The notes under the pieces were generated by a model. It was not told the DNA's origin, did not search any database, and saw only the letters and a program-made list of their open reading frames with translations. Shown here one piece after another: positions 9,693-18,101 of a stretch of 64,000 bases of DNA (positions within the stretch are counted from its first letter, which is position 1; each line of letters opens with the position of its first letter). A program made the position numbers and the translations under genes. The DNA comes from CAUPWF01 sp964369775. GTDB taxonomy: Bacteria > Bacillota > Clostridia > Lachnospirales > Lachnospiraceae. The stretch is taken from the NCBI GenBank assembly GCA_964369775.1, contig CAYJHQ010000009.1:1-64000 (forward strand), written 5' to 3'.

Positions 9693-9721
9693 AGTATAGC
9701 AAGTTGTTATTTAATTGTACA
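9693..9721 (-). promoter_or_regulatory. Candidate promoter of the patatin gene
   Basis: Read on the minus strand, TGTACA (-35), a 17-bp spacer and TATACT (-10) lie about 45 bp upstream of the ATG at 9652. No other gene on that strand could use it. Confidence 0.45.
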
Positions 9722-9738
9722 TAAGGGAATGAAATAAC

Positions 9739-9767
9739 TTGAAGGGAATGAAAAATAGGGATATAAT
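9739..9767 (+). promoter_or_regulatory. Sigma-A-type promoter of the cNMP/DUF2225 gene
   Basis: TTGAAG, a 17-bp spacer and a perfect TATAAT lie 39 bp upstream of the start codon. The sequence AAGGGAATGAAA occurs twice, once just upstream of and once within this promoter. Confidence 0.6.
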
Positions 9768-9806
9768 GAGAGTAATTAAATATGAGTAAAGTAAGAGGTC
9801 GAAAAT

Positions 9807-10961
9807 ATGATTGATTTGCAGAAGATTCTCAGTATGTCGGAGTACAGAAAGTATAAGATGAATGAAATAATTGCCAAAGAAGGCGACCGCTTAGATCATT
9901 TTTTTATTGTACTAGCAGGAAGTGTAGTGGAAGTGAAAAATTATCACATGGCAGAACCTGTTCAGTTACGAACAATAGAACAGGGGAATTTTTTTGGCGA
10001 AATGGACATGTTTCTTGAAAGGGCGATGAAATCTACATTTGTGGCAGATGAAGAGAGTGTAGTTTTAAGTATAGAAAAGAAAAAGTTTACTCAATTTGCG
10101 AAATCTTTTCCAGAAATAGTAGTTGAAATCATACAAAATATGTGCAAGCGATTAGAAGGATTAGAAGAATTAGAAGTAGCTCAAAGCGTGGGAGGATATA
10201 GTCAGAAGGTACGAGGAGATTTAGCAGTACTCTTTCCGACAGGGCATAGGCTGTTTGAAATTCCTCATGATGAAAAACATGATGAATTTTTAACACAAGG
10301 AAAGTATGTGTGTCCGAACTGTAAAGCTTCTTTTGAAGGTGGAAAGATATTGACTAGTAAATTAAAATTAAAGTCGGCGATTAAATGCAATCTAAGGAGA
10401 GAATATATAGATTTTTCATCGTCATGGTACGAGGTAGTAACTTGCCCTACTTGTTTTTATAGTGCATTTGATACCTATTGGACAACCTATTCCAATATAG
10501 GGGAAGCGACAAAGAAGGAGCTGAAGAAGATTAAACAAACTCTAGATTTTGACTTTACGCAAAAAAGAGGATTGGATCTCGCCTTTTCATCTCTGTACTT
10601 AGCTTTGGTATGCGCAGATAGCTATAGAGCGAAAATACAGATTAAGATGAAAGCTTGGAGAGAAATTAATTGGTTGTATGAAGAAAATGAAGAGTTTGAA
10701 CTAGCAAAGATGGCAGCGGTTCAAGCATTTGAAGCGGCAAAAGAGTATTATGATACGGTTGCAGACAGTGAAGAAGAGAGACAAGTGATACTGATGATTC
10801 TTGGAACGCTTGCGCATAAATTAGAGAAATATGAAGATGCAGTGCGTTATCTTGGCCAAGCAAAGTTTATAAAACAAGGAAAAGCAGTCTATAAAACATT
10901 GATTATGAATGAGTATGATGATGTGAAAGAGGACTGGGAACGAGTGAAAAATAGCAATTAG
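9807..10961 (+). CDS. Cyclic-nucleotide-binding-like domain fused to DUF2225
   Basis: The 384-residue protein starts with a cNMP-binding/CRP-like beta-roll (about 1-120, with GNFFGEMDMFLE as the phosphate-binding-cassette equivalent). It continues with a DUF2225 region containing two CxxC pairs (CPNCKASF and CPTCFYSAF, about 170-225) that probably bind zinc, and ends in a helical TPR-like stretch (about 255-375). There is no helix-turn-helix, so it is not a CRP-type transcription factor. The usual Arg that contacts cyclic phosphate is not obvious, so the ligand is uncertain. It appears to be a single-gene unit with its own promoter and a terminator at 10974-11003. Confidence 0.75.
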   Translation: MIDLQKILSMSEYRKYKMNEIIAKEGDRLDHFFIVLAGSVVEVKNYHMAEPVQLRTIEQGNFFGEMDMFLERAMKSTFVADEESVVLSIEKKKFTQFAKSFPEIVVEIIQNMCKRLEGLEELEVAQSVGGYSQKVRGDLAVLFPTGHRLFEIPHDEKHDEFLTQGKYVCPNCKASFEGGKILTSKLKLKSAIKCNLRREYIDFSSSWYEVVTCPTCFYSAFDTYWTTYSNIGEATKKELKKIKQTLDFDFTQKRGLDLAFSSLYLALVCADSYRAKIQIKMKAWREINWLYEENEEFELAKMAAVQAFEAAKEYYDTVADSEEERQVILMILGTLAHKLEKYEDAVRYLGQAKFIKQGKAVYKTLIMNEYDDVKEDWERVKNSN

Positions 10962-10973
10962 AATATAATAATA

Positions 10974-11003
10974 AAAACACAGCGGCGTTAGCTGCTGTGT
11001 TTT
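10974..11003. terminator. Bidirectional terminator between convergent genes
   Basis: AAAACACAGC and GCTGTGTTTT form a stem extended by a wobble pair and two GC pairs around a GTTA loop. The stem has A-rich and T-rich flanks, so it can serve both the gene ending at 10961 and the minus-strand gene ending at 10988. Confidence 0.75.
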
Positions 11004-11623
11004 GGTGTATATAGCTTTGGTTTTATTAACTTTTCGAAAAGCCCTATTATTAACGGCTGATTTTGAGAGATTCGCAGTTGAATCATGATACAAATCACAG
11101 ATACTGTAATCGCTATTAATAATTCTGAGATTAAAAAATAGCTGTTGAATAAGAGTTTTACACTATCCATTGCATTTACAGTGCCCCAAAGAGAGGAAGT
11201 AATAATTAGACCGTATTTTGGAAAGAAAAAACAGATCAGGATAATGAATAATTCTACACTCAAAAACAGGGGAACACTATCAATGGTAATGTTAAGTACA
11301 TCCCAAGCCATCAAAGCAGCCAATGAAACCGAGCAAAGAAGCGGAGATAAAAAACAAGCCCTTGCAAGTGCGAACCCCAGTAATATAATAAAAACGAGTA
11401 TAACTATAAAGTTAAACGGTAACCACAGACCTAGACTAAGCCCTGCTAGCAAGAATGCCACAAAGGAAAAAAATGATTTGTAGATACGAATACATAATAA
11501 CGCACAAACAACGGAGACAAATAAGATAAAAGTACTAGAGTGCGCAGTATAAATTTCAATGAGTGCTGGAGCGTTCAGTGCCTCAAAAAAAAGTACTATT
11601 GATGCTGATAAAAAATTAATCAC
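10988..11623 (-). CDS. Polytopic membrane protein of unknown function
   Basis: The 211-residue product is almost entirely hydrophobic, with roughly seven or eight predicted membrane segments and short basic C-terminal tail residues (KLIKPKLYTPKHSS). I do not recognise a family and see no catalytic motif. It is encoded 29 bp downstream of the DivIVA-domain gene on the same strand, with GAGGAGGG before the start, so the two are probably cotranscribed. A role at the cell envelope or division site is inference from that neighbour only. Confidence 0.6.
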   Translation of the reverse strand: MINFLSASIVLFFEALNAPALIEIYTAHSSTFILFVSVVCALLCIRIYKSFFSFVAFLLAGLSLGLWLPFNFIVILVFIILLGFALARACFLSPLLCSVSLAALMAWDVLNITIDSVPLFLSVELFIILICFFFPKYGLIITSSLWGTVNAMDSVKLLFNSYFLISELLIAITVSVICIMIQLRISQNQPLIIGLFEKLIKPKLYTPKHSS

Positions 11624-11652
11624 TAAAAATCCCTCCTCATAATAAACCAGGT

Positions 11653-12300
11653 CTAATCAGATTCTTCGCAAGCACTTGTCTGGGGAGTTACAAGTAGCTC
11701 CTTAACTTTTTCTGAAAGCGCTTGGCACTCTTCAAATTCAGAGAAAGTATTTGCTTTTTCAGCTTCAGCTTTTTGAATCTGATCTTGTAGAAAGTGAATG
11801 TAATCATCTTTTGAAGTAACAATTGATTTGCCTTGTGAAATAACTTTATCAAAGGAATTAGCAAAAGTAGATATTGTTTCGCGTAAAGTGGTAAGTTCTG
11901 ACTGAAGAGAAAGAATTTCAGCATCTTTTTCTGTTATCATCTCACGACATTTTGAAGCCTCTGCCTGACTCTCTTTCATCTCATCAGAAGTCTCTTGACG
12001 AATCTGAACAATCATAGACATAAATTCAGATTTGAGAGTTTCGTATTTTTTCAATTCGGCTTTCAATTTTTCGCATTCAGCCTTTAAATCCTCATCTGCT
12101 TCAGTAGAAGTATTTTCGCTTTTTTCTTTAATTAACTTATCTTTTTCTGCTAATTCTGATTTTAATGATTCATTTTTACTTTCTAGATCCACTACGGAGA
12201 CTAATAAGACATCTAAGAACTCATCTACCTCTTTTGCGGTGTATCCACGGAAACCAATACTAAAATTACTGTTTTCAATCATGCTTTTTAACTTGTTCAT
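11653..12300 (-). CDS. DivIVA-domain coiled-coil protein
   Basis: This 215-residue protein has a DivIVA-type N-terminus (FSIGFRGYTAKEVDEFLDVL, about residues 14-33), then a nearly uninterrupted charged coiled coil (about 38-200). DivIVA/GpsB-family proteins bind curved membrane and recruit cell-division or wall-synthesis partners. It is longer than GpsB and lacks a second recognisable domain, so I call it only DivIVA-like. AGGAGG precedes the ATG. The unknown membrane protein downstream is its likely operon partner. Confidence 0.75.
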   Translation of the reverse strand: MNKLKSMIENSNFSIGFRGYTAKEVDEFLDVLLVSVVDLESKNESLKSELAEKDKLIKEKSENTSTEADEDLKAECEKLKAELKKYETLKSEFMSMIVQIRQETSDEMKESQAEASKCREMITEKDAEILSLQSELTTLRETISTFANSFDKVISQGKSIVTSKDDYIHFLQDQIQKAEAEKANTFSEFEECQALSEKVKELLVTPQTSACEESD

Positions 12301-12370
12301 TATAGTTCCTCCATATGTATGTTTTACGGGTAGTATAGCATTTTTAATTTAAATATGCAACGAGCAACCA

Positions 12371-13231
12371 CTAAGAACAACTCCAACGAGCAGAGGCACC
12401 ACAAGGGAGTACAAGCCCTGTGGAAGTAACAGGGAGCCCTACTTCTTGGGCATCTACCGTACCGTTATATTTTGCTAATTCTGTAGATAGCATATAGGTG
12501 AGCACAGCAGGAGCCAAACCAGTTGTGTATGAGTTTACTAAGAAAAATAATGGTTGGTCAGAGAGGAGGGAAGCGCAAGACTTTATCAGTGGATGAATTG
12601 CATCTTCGATTTTCCAAATTTCTCCCTTTGGGCCTCTACCATAAGAAGGTGGATCCATAATTATTGCATCATATTTGTTACCACGGCGAAGTTCGCGTTC
12701 TACAAATTTGCCGCAATCATCCACTAACCAACGAATTGGTTTATCACTCAAGTTAGAAGATGCAGCATTCTCTTTCGCCCAAAGAACCATGCCTTTGGAA
12801 GCATCTACGTGCGTTACTGAAGCACCGGCAGCGGCAGCGGCTAGAGTTGCACCACCTGTATAGGCAAAAAGATTTAATACACGAATAGGTCTATTAGCAG
12901 ATTTGATTAGGTTGCTAAACCAATCCCAATTAGTAGCTTGCTCAGGGAATAGACCAGTATGCTTAAAATTAAAGGGTTTTAATTGGAAGACTAGATTTTT
13001 ATAAGAAATCTGCCATTGCTCAGGGAGATTAAAGAATTCCCATTCCCCTCCTCCTTTTGCACTACGATGATAGTGTGCATTTGGTTTGTTCCAGCATTTA
13101 TTCTTTTTTGGAGTGTCCCAAATGATTTGAGGGTCTGGGCGAACTAGTATATAATTTCCCCATTTCTCTAATTTTTCTCCATTGGAAGTATCGATTACTT
13201 CGTAATCAGACCAATTGTCTGCAATCCACAT
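12371..13231 (-). CDS. Class I SAM-dependent methyltransferase (RlmI/RlmK-like)
   Basis: The 286-residue protein has a Rossmann methyltransferase core: VLNLFAYTGGATLAAAAAG (motif I, about 118-136), VDASKG (motif II) and MDPPSYGRGPKGE (motif IV, about 192-204). FAYTGG and DPPSYGRG are typical of rRNA cytosine-C5 methyltransferases of the RlmI/RlmK group. The N-terminal part (about 1-100) is a short barrel-like region and not a full PUA domain. The substrate is therefore probably RNA but not proven. It is a single gene on the minus strand, divergent from yedF. Confidence 0.75.
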   Translation of the reverse strand: MWIADNWSDYEVIDTSNGEKLEKWGNYILVRPDPQIIWDTPKKNKCWNKPNAHYHRSAKGGGEWEFFNLPEQWQISYKNLVFQLKPFNFKHTGLFPEQATNWDWFSNLIKSANRPIRVLNLFAYTGGATLAAAAAGASVTHVDASKGMVLWAKENAASSNLSDKPIRWLVDDCGKFVERELRRGNKYDAIIMDPPSYGRGPKGEIWKIEDAIHPLIKSCASLLSDQPLFFLVNSYTTGLAPAVLTYMLSTELAKYNGTVDAQEVGLPVTSTGLVLPCGASARWSCS

Positions 13232-13261
13232 AAATTTATCCTCAACTTTCTAATTTCACAT

Positions 13262-13290
13262 TTGATAACTTTATGCTATCGTGGTAATAT
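13262..13290 (+). promoter_or_regulatory. Candidate promoter of the yedF operon
   Basis: TTGATA, a 17-bp spacer and TAATAT lie about 60 bp upstream of the yedF ATG, in the divergent spacer with the methyltransferase gene. Confidence 0.45.
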
Positions 13291-13350
13291 TAAAATGTCA
13301 ACAAAAACGAATCATTATTGTAAAAAAAATTGAGAAAGGCTGGTTCTGAA

Positions 13351-13956
13351 ATGCTAGAGTTAAACCTAAAAGGGAAGCAATGCCCTATACCAGTGATAGA
13401 AGTAAGAAAAGAGATATTAAAACTTACGGAATCAGAAGAAATTCAAGTATTAGTAGATAACGAGATAGCGGCTACTAATGTTACAAAAATGGCAAAAAGT
13501 ATGAACGGGAAAGCTCGTTTTGATAAAATAAAAGACAATGAATATAAAGTGAATATTTTAATTGGAGAAGTTACATTAGCAAAAGGCGAGTTAGAAGAAA
13601 AGAAAGAGAATACAGTCAATGGATCATACACGGTTGCAATTGACTCGAACGAGATGGGCAAAGGTGATAGCGAATTGGGGAAGGCTTTGATGAAAGGGTT
13701 TATCTATGCCCTTACACAAGCAGAGGAACTACCTTCGTCTGTATTACTTTATAACAGTGGAGCAAAGCTAGTGATAGAAGAGTCGAAGAGTCTAGAAGAT
13801 CTACAGTACCTAGAAAAAAAAGGTGTACAGATACTCACATGTGGAATGTGTTTGAATTATTATAAGATTGAAGAGCAGTTGGCTGTAGGAAGTGTGACGA
13901 ATATGTATGAAATAGTCAATAGGCTTACGAAATCAACTCACATAGTGAAACCATAA
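13351..13956 (+). CDS. yedF: YedF, TusA-like/DsrE-like selenium metabolism protein
   Basis: This 201-residue protein joins a TusA/SirA-like domain (residues 1-75, Cys11 in GKQCPIPVIE) to a C-terminal DsrE-like domain ending in CGMCLNYY, where the Cys pair would carry sulfur or selenium. YedF fusions of this kind accompany selD in selenium-using bacteria, and here selD follows within 2 kb. The precise reaction of YedF is not established; handling of reactive selenium for selenophosphate synthesis is the usual guess. I chose ATG 13351 because GAAAGG lies in front of it and the protein then begins at the conserved domain; an upstream TTG at 13330 has no ribosome site. Confidence 0.85.
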   Translation: MLELNLKGKQCPIPVIEVRKEILKLTESEEIQVLVDNEIAATNVTKMAKSMNGKARFDKIKDNEYKVNILIGEVTLAKGELEEKKENTVNGSYTVAIDSNEMGKGDSELGKALMKGFIYALTQAEELPSSVLLYNSGAKLVIEESKSLEDLQYLEKKGVQILTCGMCLNYYKIEEQLAVGSVTNMYEIVNRLTKSTHIVKP

Positions 13957-13975
13957 GGAAGAGGAGAAAAGGTTT

Positions 13976-15367
13976 GTGATTGATTATTTAGCAGGGCACC
14001 CAGATTATATTGTATTGCCGTATGTACTCGTAGTTGTGTTACTTCTAGTAGAAGTTGGTTTGCTTTTTAAATTTAGAAAAATGGAAAAAGAAATTACGCA
14101 AAAATCATTTTATGACGAAGTGACAGGGGCGATGAATAGAAAGAAATTTTTATTAGAAGCTGAAAAGATAGTAAAGAAAAATTCAAAGAAAGTATTTGCG
14201 ATTAACATTGTGGATATCCGAAGTTTTCATATGTTTAATGATAGTTATGGATATGAGGAAGGGGATAAGCTGTTAAGGGAGATTACAGCTCATTTTGAAG
14301 AGCAATTAGATAAGTCTTGCGAAGCGTTTGGACGAATTGTCTCTGACGAATTTGTGGTTTTAACAGCAAGTGACAATATTGATTCGCTAAAACAAAGAGC
14401 ACAGCTATCGTTGGTAGTGTTTAAAAAGAATCTGGAAAATCCCTTATACAAGACGATTAAAATCGCAGCAGGAGCAGCGGTTATAACTAGAGGAGAGCAT
14501 ATTGAAGAAGCCTATGAAAAAGCAAATTTAGCTCATAAGTATGCGAAAAAGAATGAGCGAATTGAATGGCATATCTACAATGAAGAGATGAAAGAAAAGG
14601 CTCAAAAAGAACAAGATATTCTTGATGTTATGGAAGAAGCACTGACAAATGAGGAGTTTAAGTTATTTTTACAGCCGCAATATAGCACGGAAAATGAAGA
14701 GGTATGCAGTGCAGAAGCATTGGTCCGATGGAAGAGAGAAAACGGAAGCCTTATTTATCCAGATGAATTTTTACCAGTTTTTGAGCGAAATGGATTTATT
14801 CTAAAATTTGATTATTACATGTTTGAAAAAGTATGTAAACAGATTAAACAATGGGAAGAAGATGGGAAAAAAATAATTCCTATCTCGGTTAACTTTTCAC
14901 GGATTCACTTAGGTGAGAAAACATTTGTAGAACGATTGTGCAGTATTACTGAGAGATATCAAGTGAATCGAAAACATATAGATGTGGAACTTACAGAAAC
15001 AGCAATGATAGAAGATAAAGAAATATCCTTTGAACAGGTGCGCAGGCTGAGAGAGGCAGGTTTTTATGTATCGGTAGATGATTTTGGGGCTGGATATTCT
15101 TCACTTGGGCTAATACAGCATCTAGAAGTGGATACAATAAAGTTAGATAAAAGTTTCTTTAATGGGCAAGATGATGATATGCGAACGTTGATTGTTGTTG
15201 GGTCAATTATTAATATGGCGAGAGATTTAGGACTAAAGACCGTTGCCGAAGGGATAGAAGAATCTCACCAGGTTGAGTATTTAAGAGATATGAATTGTGA
15301 TGTGATTCAAGGGTATTACTTCTCAAGACCACTTCCAGCAGAAGATGTTACAGAAATGTTGAATTAG
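13976..15367 (+). CDS. Membrane-anchored GGDEF-EAL protein, probable c-di-GMP phosphodiesterase
   Basis: The 463-residue protein has one N-terminal membrane helix (about 15-33), a GGDEF domain (about 45-205) and an EAL domain (about 215-460). The GGDEF active loop reads RIVSDEF, so cyclase activity is probably lost. The EAL domain keeps EALVRW, ELTETAMIED, DDFGAGYSSL, KLDKSF and AEGIEE, so hydrolysis of c-di-GMP to pGpG is likely. The start is GTG at 13976, preceded by AAGAGGAG. It follows yedF by 19 bp and is closed by a strong terminator, which puts a signalling enzyme inside the selenium block. Confidence 0.88.
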   Translation: MIDYLAGHPDYIVLPYVLVVVLLLVEVGLLFKFRKMEKEITQKSFYDEVTGAMNRKKFLLEAEKIVKKNSKKVFAINIVDIRSFHMFNDSYGYEEGDKLLREITAHFEEQLDKSCEAFGRIVSDEFVVLTASDNIDSLKQRAQLSLVVFKKNLENPLYKTIKIAAGAAVITRGEHIEEAYEKANLAHKYAKKNERIEWHIYNEEMKEKAQKEQDILDVMEEALTNEEFKLFLQPQYSTENEEVCSAEALVRWKRENGSLIYPDEFLPVFERNGFILKFDYYMFEKVCKQIKQWEEDGKKIIPISVNFSRIHLGEKTFVERLCSITERYQVNRKHIDVELTETAMIEDKEISFEQVRRLREAGFYVSVDDFGAGYSSLGLIQHLEVDTIKLDKSFFNGQDDDMRTLIVVGSIINMARDLGLKTVAEGIEESHQVEYLRDMNCDVIQGYYFSRPLPAEDVTEMLN

Positions 15368-15388
15368 ATAGTTGTTAGTGATGATATT

Positions 15389-15422
15389 AAGGGACTTCAC
15401 GTAAGGCTTCGTGAAGTCCCTT
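15389..15422 (+). terminator. Terminator after the GGDEF-EAL gene
   Basis: A 13-bp stem (AAGGGACTTCACG with CGTGAAGTCCCTT) closes an 8-nt loop 22 bp after the stop codon. The tail is only weakly T-rich. Confidence 0.7.
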
Positions 15423-15468
15423 ATGTAAAAAACGATATAAGACGGCAATAAATTCCGTATATATCAAA

Positions 15469-15497
15469 AAAGAAAAGCTACTCAGTAGCTTTTCTTT
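15469..15497 (+). terminator. Second hairpin, 13-bp stem with T-rich arm
   Basis: AAAGAAAAGCTAC pairs with GTAGCTTTTCTTT around a TCA loop. It may be a backup terminator that insulates selD from the yedF operon. Confidence 0.5.
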
Positions 15498-15541
15498 GGA
15501 AAAGGATGAAAAAGAAAATTTATTTCTTGGATGAAGTTCAT

Positions 15542-15569
15542 TTGTTGTTCTTCATCGTAGTTATATAAT
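15542..15569 (+). promoter_or_regulatory. Candidate promoter of the selD operon
   Basis: TTGTTG, a 16-bp spacer and a perfect TATAAT lie about 95 bp upstream of the selD ATG and downstream of two hairpins, which fits an independent transcript for selD-selA-selB. Confidence 0.45.
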
Positions 15570-15664
15570 AATATACAAATGTGTCAAAAGTATGTGCATA
15601 CCTTAAACTAAATATAAACTATAAATAAAAAAGGAATAAACAGAGACACGAGAGAGGAAATAGT

Positions 15665-16702
15665 ATGAGTGATATTAGATTAACCCAATATGCAAAAACC
15701 GCAGGTTGAGCGGCTAAAATAGGTCCTGAGACCCTTGCCCAAGTTTTGGGTAAGCTACCAAAGTTTAGTGATGAAAAATTAATAGTAGGAATTGAGACAT
15801 CAGATGATGCAGCAGTATACAAAGTAACAGATGAGATTGCAATGATACAGACGCTTGATTTTTTCACACCTATAGTAGATGATCCATATATGTTTGGTCA
15901 GATTGCAGCAGCTAACTCTTTGAGTGATGTGTATGCTATGGGTGGCGAAGTAAAAGTGGCATTGAATATAGTTGGATTTCCAAATTGTTTAGATGTGGAG
16001 ATCCTAGGTGAAATTTTGCGAGGCGGAGCAGACAAAGTGAAAGAGGCAGGAGCTGTGTTAGTTGGCGGTCATTCAGTGCAAGATGATGAGCCGAAATATG
16101 GACTTAGTGTGACGGGATTGGTTCATCCAGAGAAGATATGGAAAAACTATGGTTGTAAAGTGGGAGAAGTATTGTTGCTAACAAAACCAATTGGAAATGG
16201 AATTATCAATACTGCAATGAAAGCAGAACTAGCCAAGAAAGAAGAAATAGAAGAAGTACAGTTTTATATGGCACAACTAAATAAATGCGCAAAGGAAGTT
16301 GCACAAGAATATGAGGTATCAGCCTGTACGGATATTACAGGTTTTGGGTTAATTGGTCATGGAATAGAGATGGCAAAAGCCAGTGAAGTAACACTAGAGT
16401 TAGATGTCAAAAACATACCGTTTTATACTGGTGCGATGGAGTATGCAGATATGGGATTGGTACCAGAAGGCGCATATAGGAATAGAGAATTTGGGCAGAA
16501 TAAGATTGAAGAAGAGGGAATAGAAGAGGTTTATAAAGATTTATTATATGATCCACAAACATCAGGCGGACTTTTGTTAAGCGTTTCGAAAGCGGCGGCA
16601 GATGAGATGATGGAAGAGTTTAAAGCTCTTGGTATGGAGAGTCAAGTTGCGATTATAGGAAGGGTAAAGGAAAAAGGCGATTGTTATTTGCGCCTAAAAT
16701 AA
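15665..16702 (+). CDS. selD: Selenide, water dikinase SelD, itself a selenoprotein (Sec15 by UGA)
   Basis: SelD makes selenophosphate from selenide and ATP, the selenium donor for selenocysteine. The true gene starts at ATG 15665 and reads through an in-frame TGA at 15707-15709, giving 345 residues: MSDIRLTQYAKTAG, Sec15, AAKIGPETL and onward. The position matches the catalytic Cys/Sec of the family (Cys17 in E. coli SelD). ATP-binding residues lie in IETSDDAAVY and GGHSVQDDEPKYGL. A SECIS-like hairpin follows the UGA. A search that stops at TGA would begin the gene at 15746 and miss the active site. selA follows after 4 bp. Confidence 0.95.
15734..15754 (+). promoter_or_regulatory. Bacterial SECIS-like hairpin in selD mRNA
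   Basis: CTTGCCCAA pairs with TTGGGTAAG (nine pairs, one of them a G-U) around a GTT loop. The G that opens the loop is 34 nt after the UGA, within the window expected for SelB-binding elements. Confidence 0.7.
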
Positions 16703-16706
16703 AAAT

Positions 16707-18101
16707 ATGGAGAAAAACAAACTTTATAGAAAAATTCCAAAAGTGGATTATATTTTGGAGGAAAAAAGGATTCAAAGTCTGATAGAAGAGAATGGGAAAG
16801 CCTTGGTCATGAGTGGAATCAGAGAAGAGATAGAGGGATTGAGAAAGCTTATTGAGTGTGAAGATGAGGAGAGCTTTGAAGAGGGACTTAATAATGTGAT
16901 TTATCGAATAGAAAAGAATGTAAAGAATAAAAAAGTACCTCGCATGAAGTCTGTTATCAATGGAACAGGTACGATTTTGCATACGAATCTAGGGAGAGCG
17001 CCGATAGGGGAGCATCACTTAGAGCAAGTGAGAAAGATTGCAACAGGATACTCTAATCTAGAATATGATTTGGAAAGAGGAAAAAGAGGAGAGCGTTACT
17101 CTCATTTTGAAAAATTTTTATGTGAATTGACAGGTGCAGAAGCAGCTATGGCTGTAAATAACAATGCATCCGCAGTTCTATTGATCCTAAGTGCCATGGG
17201 ATCAGGCAAAGAAGTTGTAGTTTCAAGAGGTGAAATGGTAGAGGTAGGAGGGAAGTTCAGGATTCCAGATGTGATGAAGTTGAGCGGAAGCGAGTTAGTA
17301 GAGATCGGAACCACGAACAAGACCCACTTGGAGGATTATGCAGAGGTTGCAAACGAAAATACAGGAGCCTTCTTAAAAGTCCACACAAGCAATTATCGCA
17401 TTATAGGATTTACAGATAGCGTTTCAGCTGAAGATCTAGTAACCCTAGGTAGAGAAAAAGGGATTCCTGTTATAGAGGATCTAGGTAGTGGTGTATTAAT
17501 AGATTTGAGCAAATACGGCTTGAACTATGAGCCAACAGTGCAAGATTCCATAGAAAAAGGTGTGGATGTAGTCTGCTTTAGTGGAGATAAGCTTTTGGGT
17601 GGGCCACAAGCTGGAATCATTGTTGGAAAAAAAGAGTTCATTGATAAGATGAAGAAAAACCCTCTTACGAGAGCTGTGAGAATTGATAAATTTACAGCAG
17701 CAGCGTTGGAAGTTGTGTTAAAAGAATACTTGTCTGAAGAGATGGCATTGAAAAATATTCCAGTACTACACATGATTACAAAGAGTGAACAAAATCTAGA
17801 AGAAGAAGCGTCTATGCTCGAAAACATGTTAAAGGAAGCAGCGGTAAATTTAAATATTAAGAAAATAAAATGTGAGTCTCAAATCGGTGGAGGGTCTCTT
17901 CCGCTAGAGCGATTAGCAAGCTATGGAGTCTCGGTTTCATCTGTACATGTATCGGCAAACAGGTTGGAAGAATTGATGCGAAAGATGAGAACACCAATTA
18001 TACCTAGGATTATAAATGATGAAGTCGTGCTAGATGTAAGGACGATAGGGTGTAACAACTTTGAAATTATAGTGGAGCAATTAAAGGGCATAGGAAGATG
18101 A
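16707..18101 (+). CDS. selA: L-seryl-tRNA(Sec) selenium transferase
   Basis: SelA is the PLP enzyme that converts seryl-tRNA(Sec) to selenocysteyl-tRNA(Sec) with selenophosphate. The 464-residue length is standard. The PLP Lys falls at residue 295 in FSGDKLLGGPQAG, the same number as in E. coli SelA, and NGTGTILHTNLGRAP lies at about 85-99. The start is 4 bp after the selD stop with no clear Shine-Dalgarno, so translation is probably coupled to selD. Its stop overlaps the selB start (ATGA). Decamer assembly with tRNA-Sec, encoded at 23383, is expected from the family. Confidence 0.97.
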   Translation: MEKNKLYRKIPKVDYILEEKRIQSLIEENGKALVMSGIREEIEGLRKLIECEDEESFEEGLNNVIYRIEKNVKNKKVPRMKSVINGTGTILHTNLGRAPIGEHHLEQVRKIATGYSNLEYDLERGKRGERYSHFEKFLCELTGAEAAMAVNNNASAVLLILSAMGSGKEVVVSRGEMVEVGGKFRIPDVMKLSGSELVEIGTTNKTHLEDYAEVANENTGAFLKVHTSNYRIIGFTDSVSAEDLVTLGREKGIPVIEDLGSGVLIDLSKYGLNYEPTVQDSIEKGVDVVCFSGDKLLGGPQAGIIVGKKEFIDKMKKNPLTRAVRIDKFTAAALEVVLKEYLSEEMALKNIPVLHMITKSEQNLEEEASMLENMLKEAAVNLNIKKIKCESQIGGGSLPLERLASYGVSVSSVHVSANRLEELMRKMRTPIIPRIINDEVVLDVRTIGCNNFEIIVEQLKGIGR

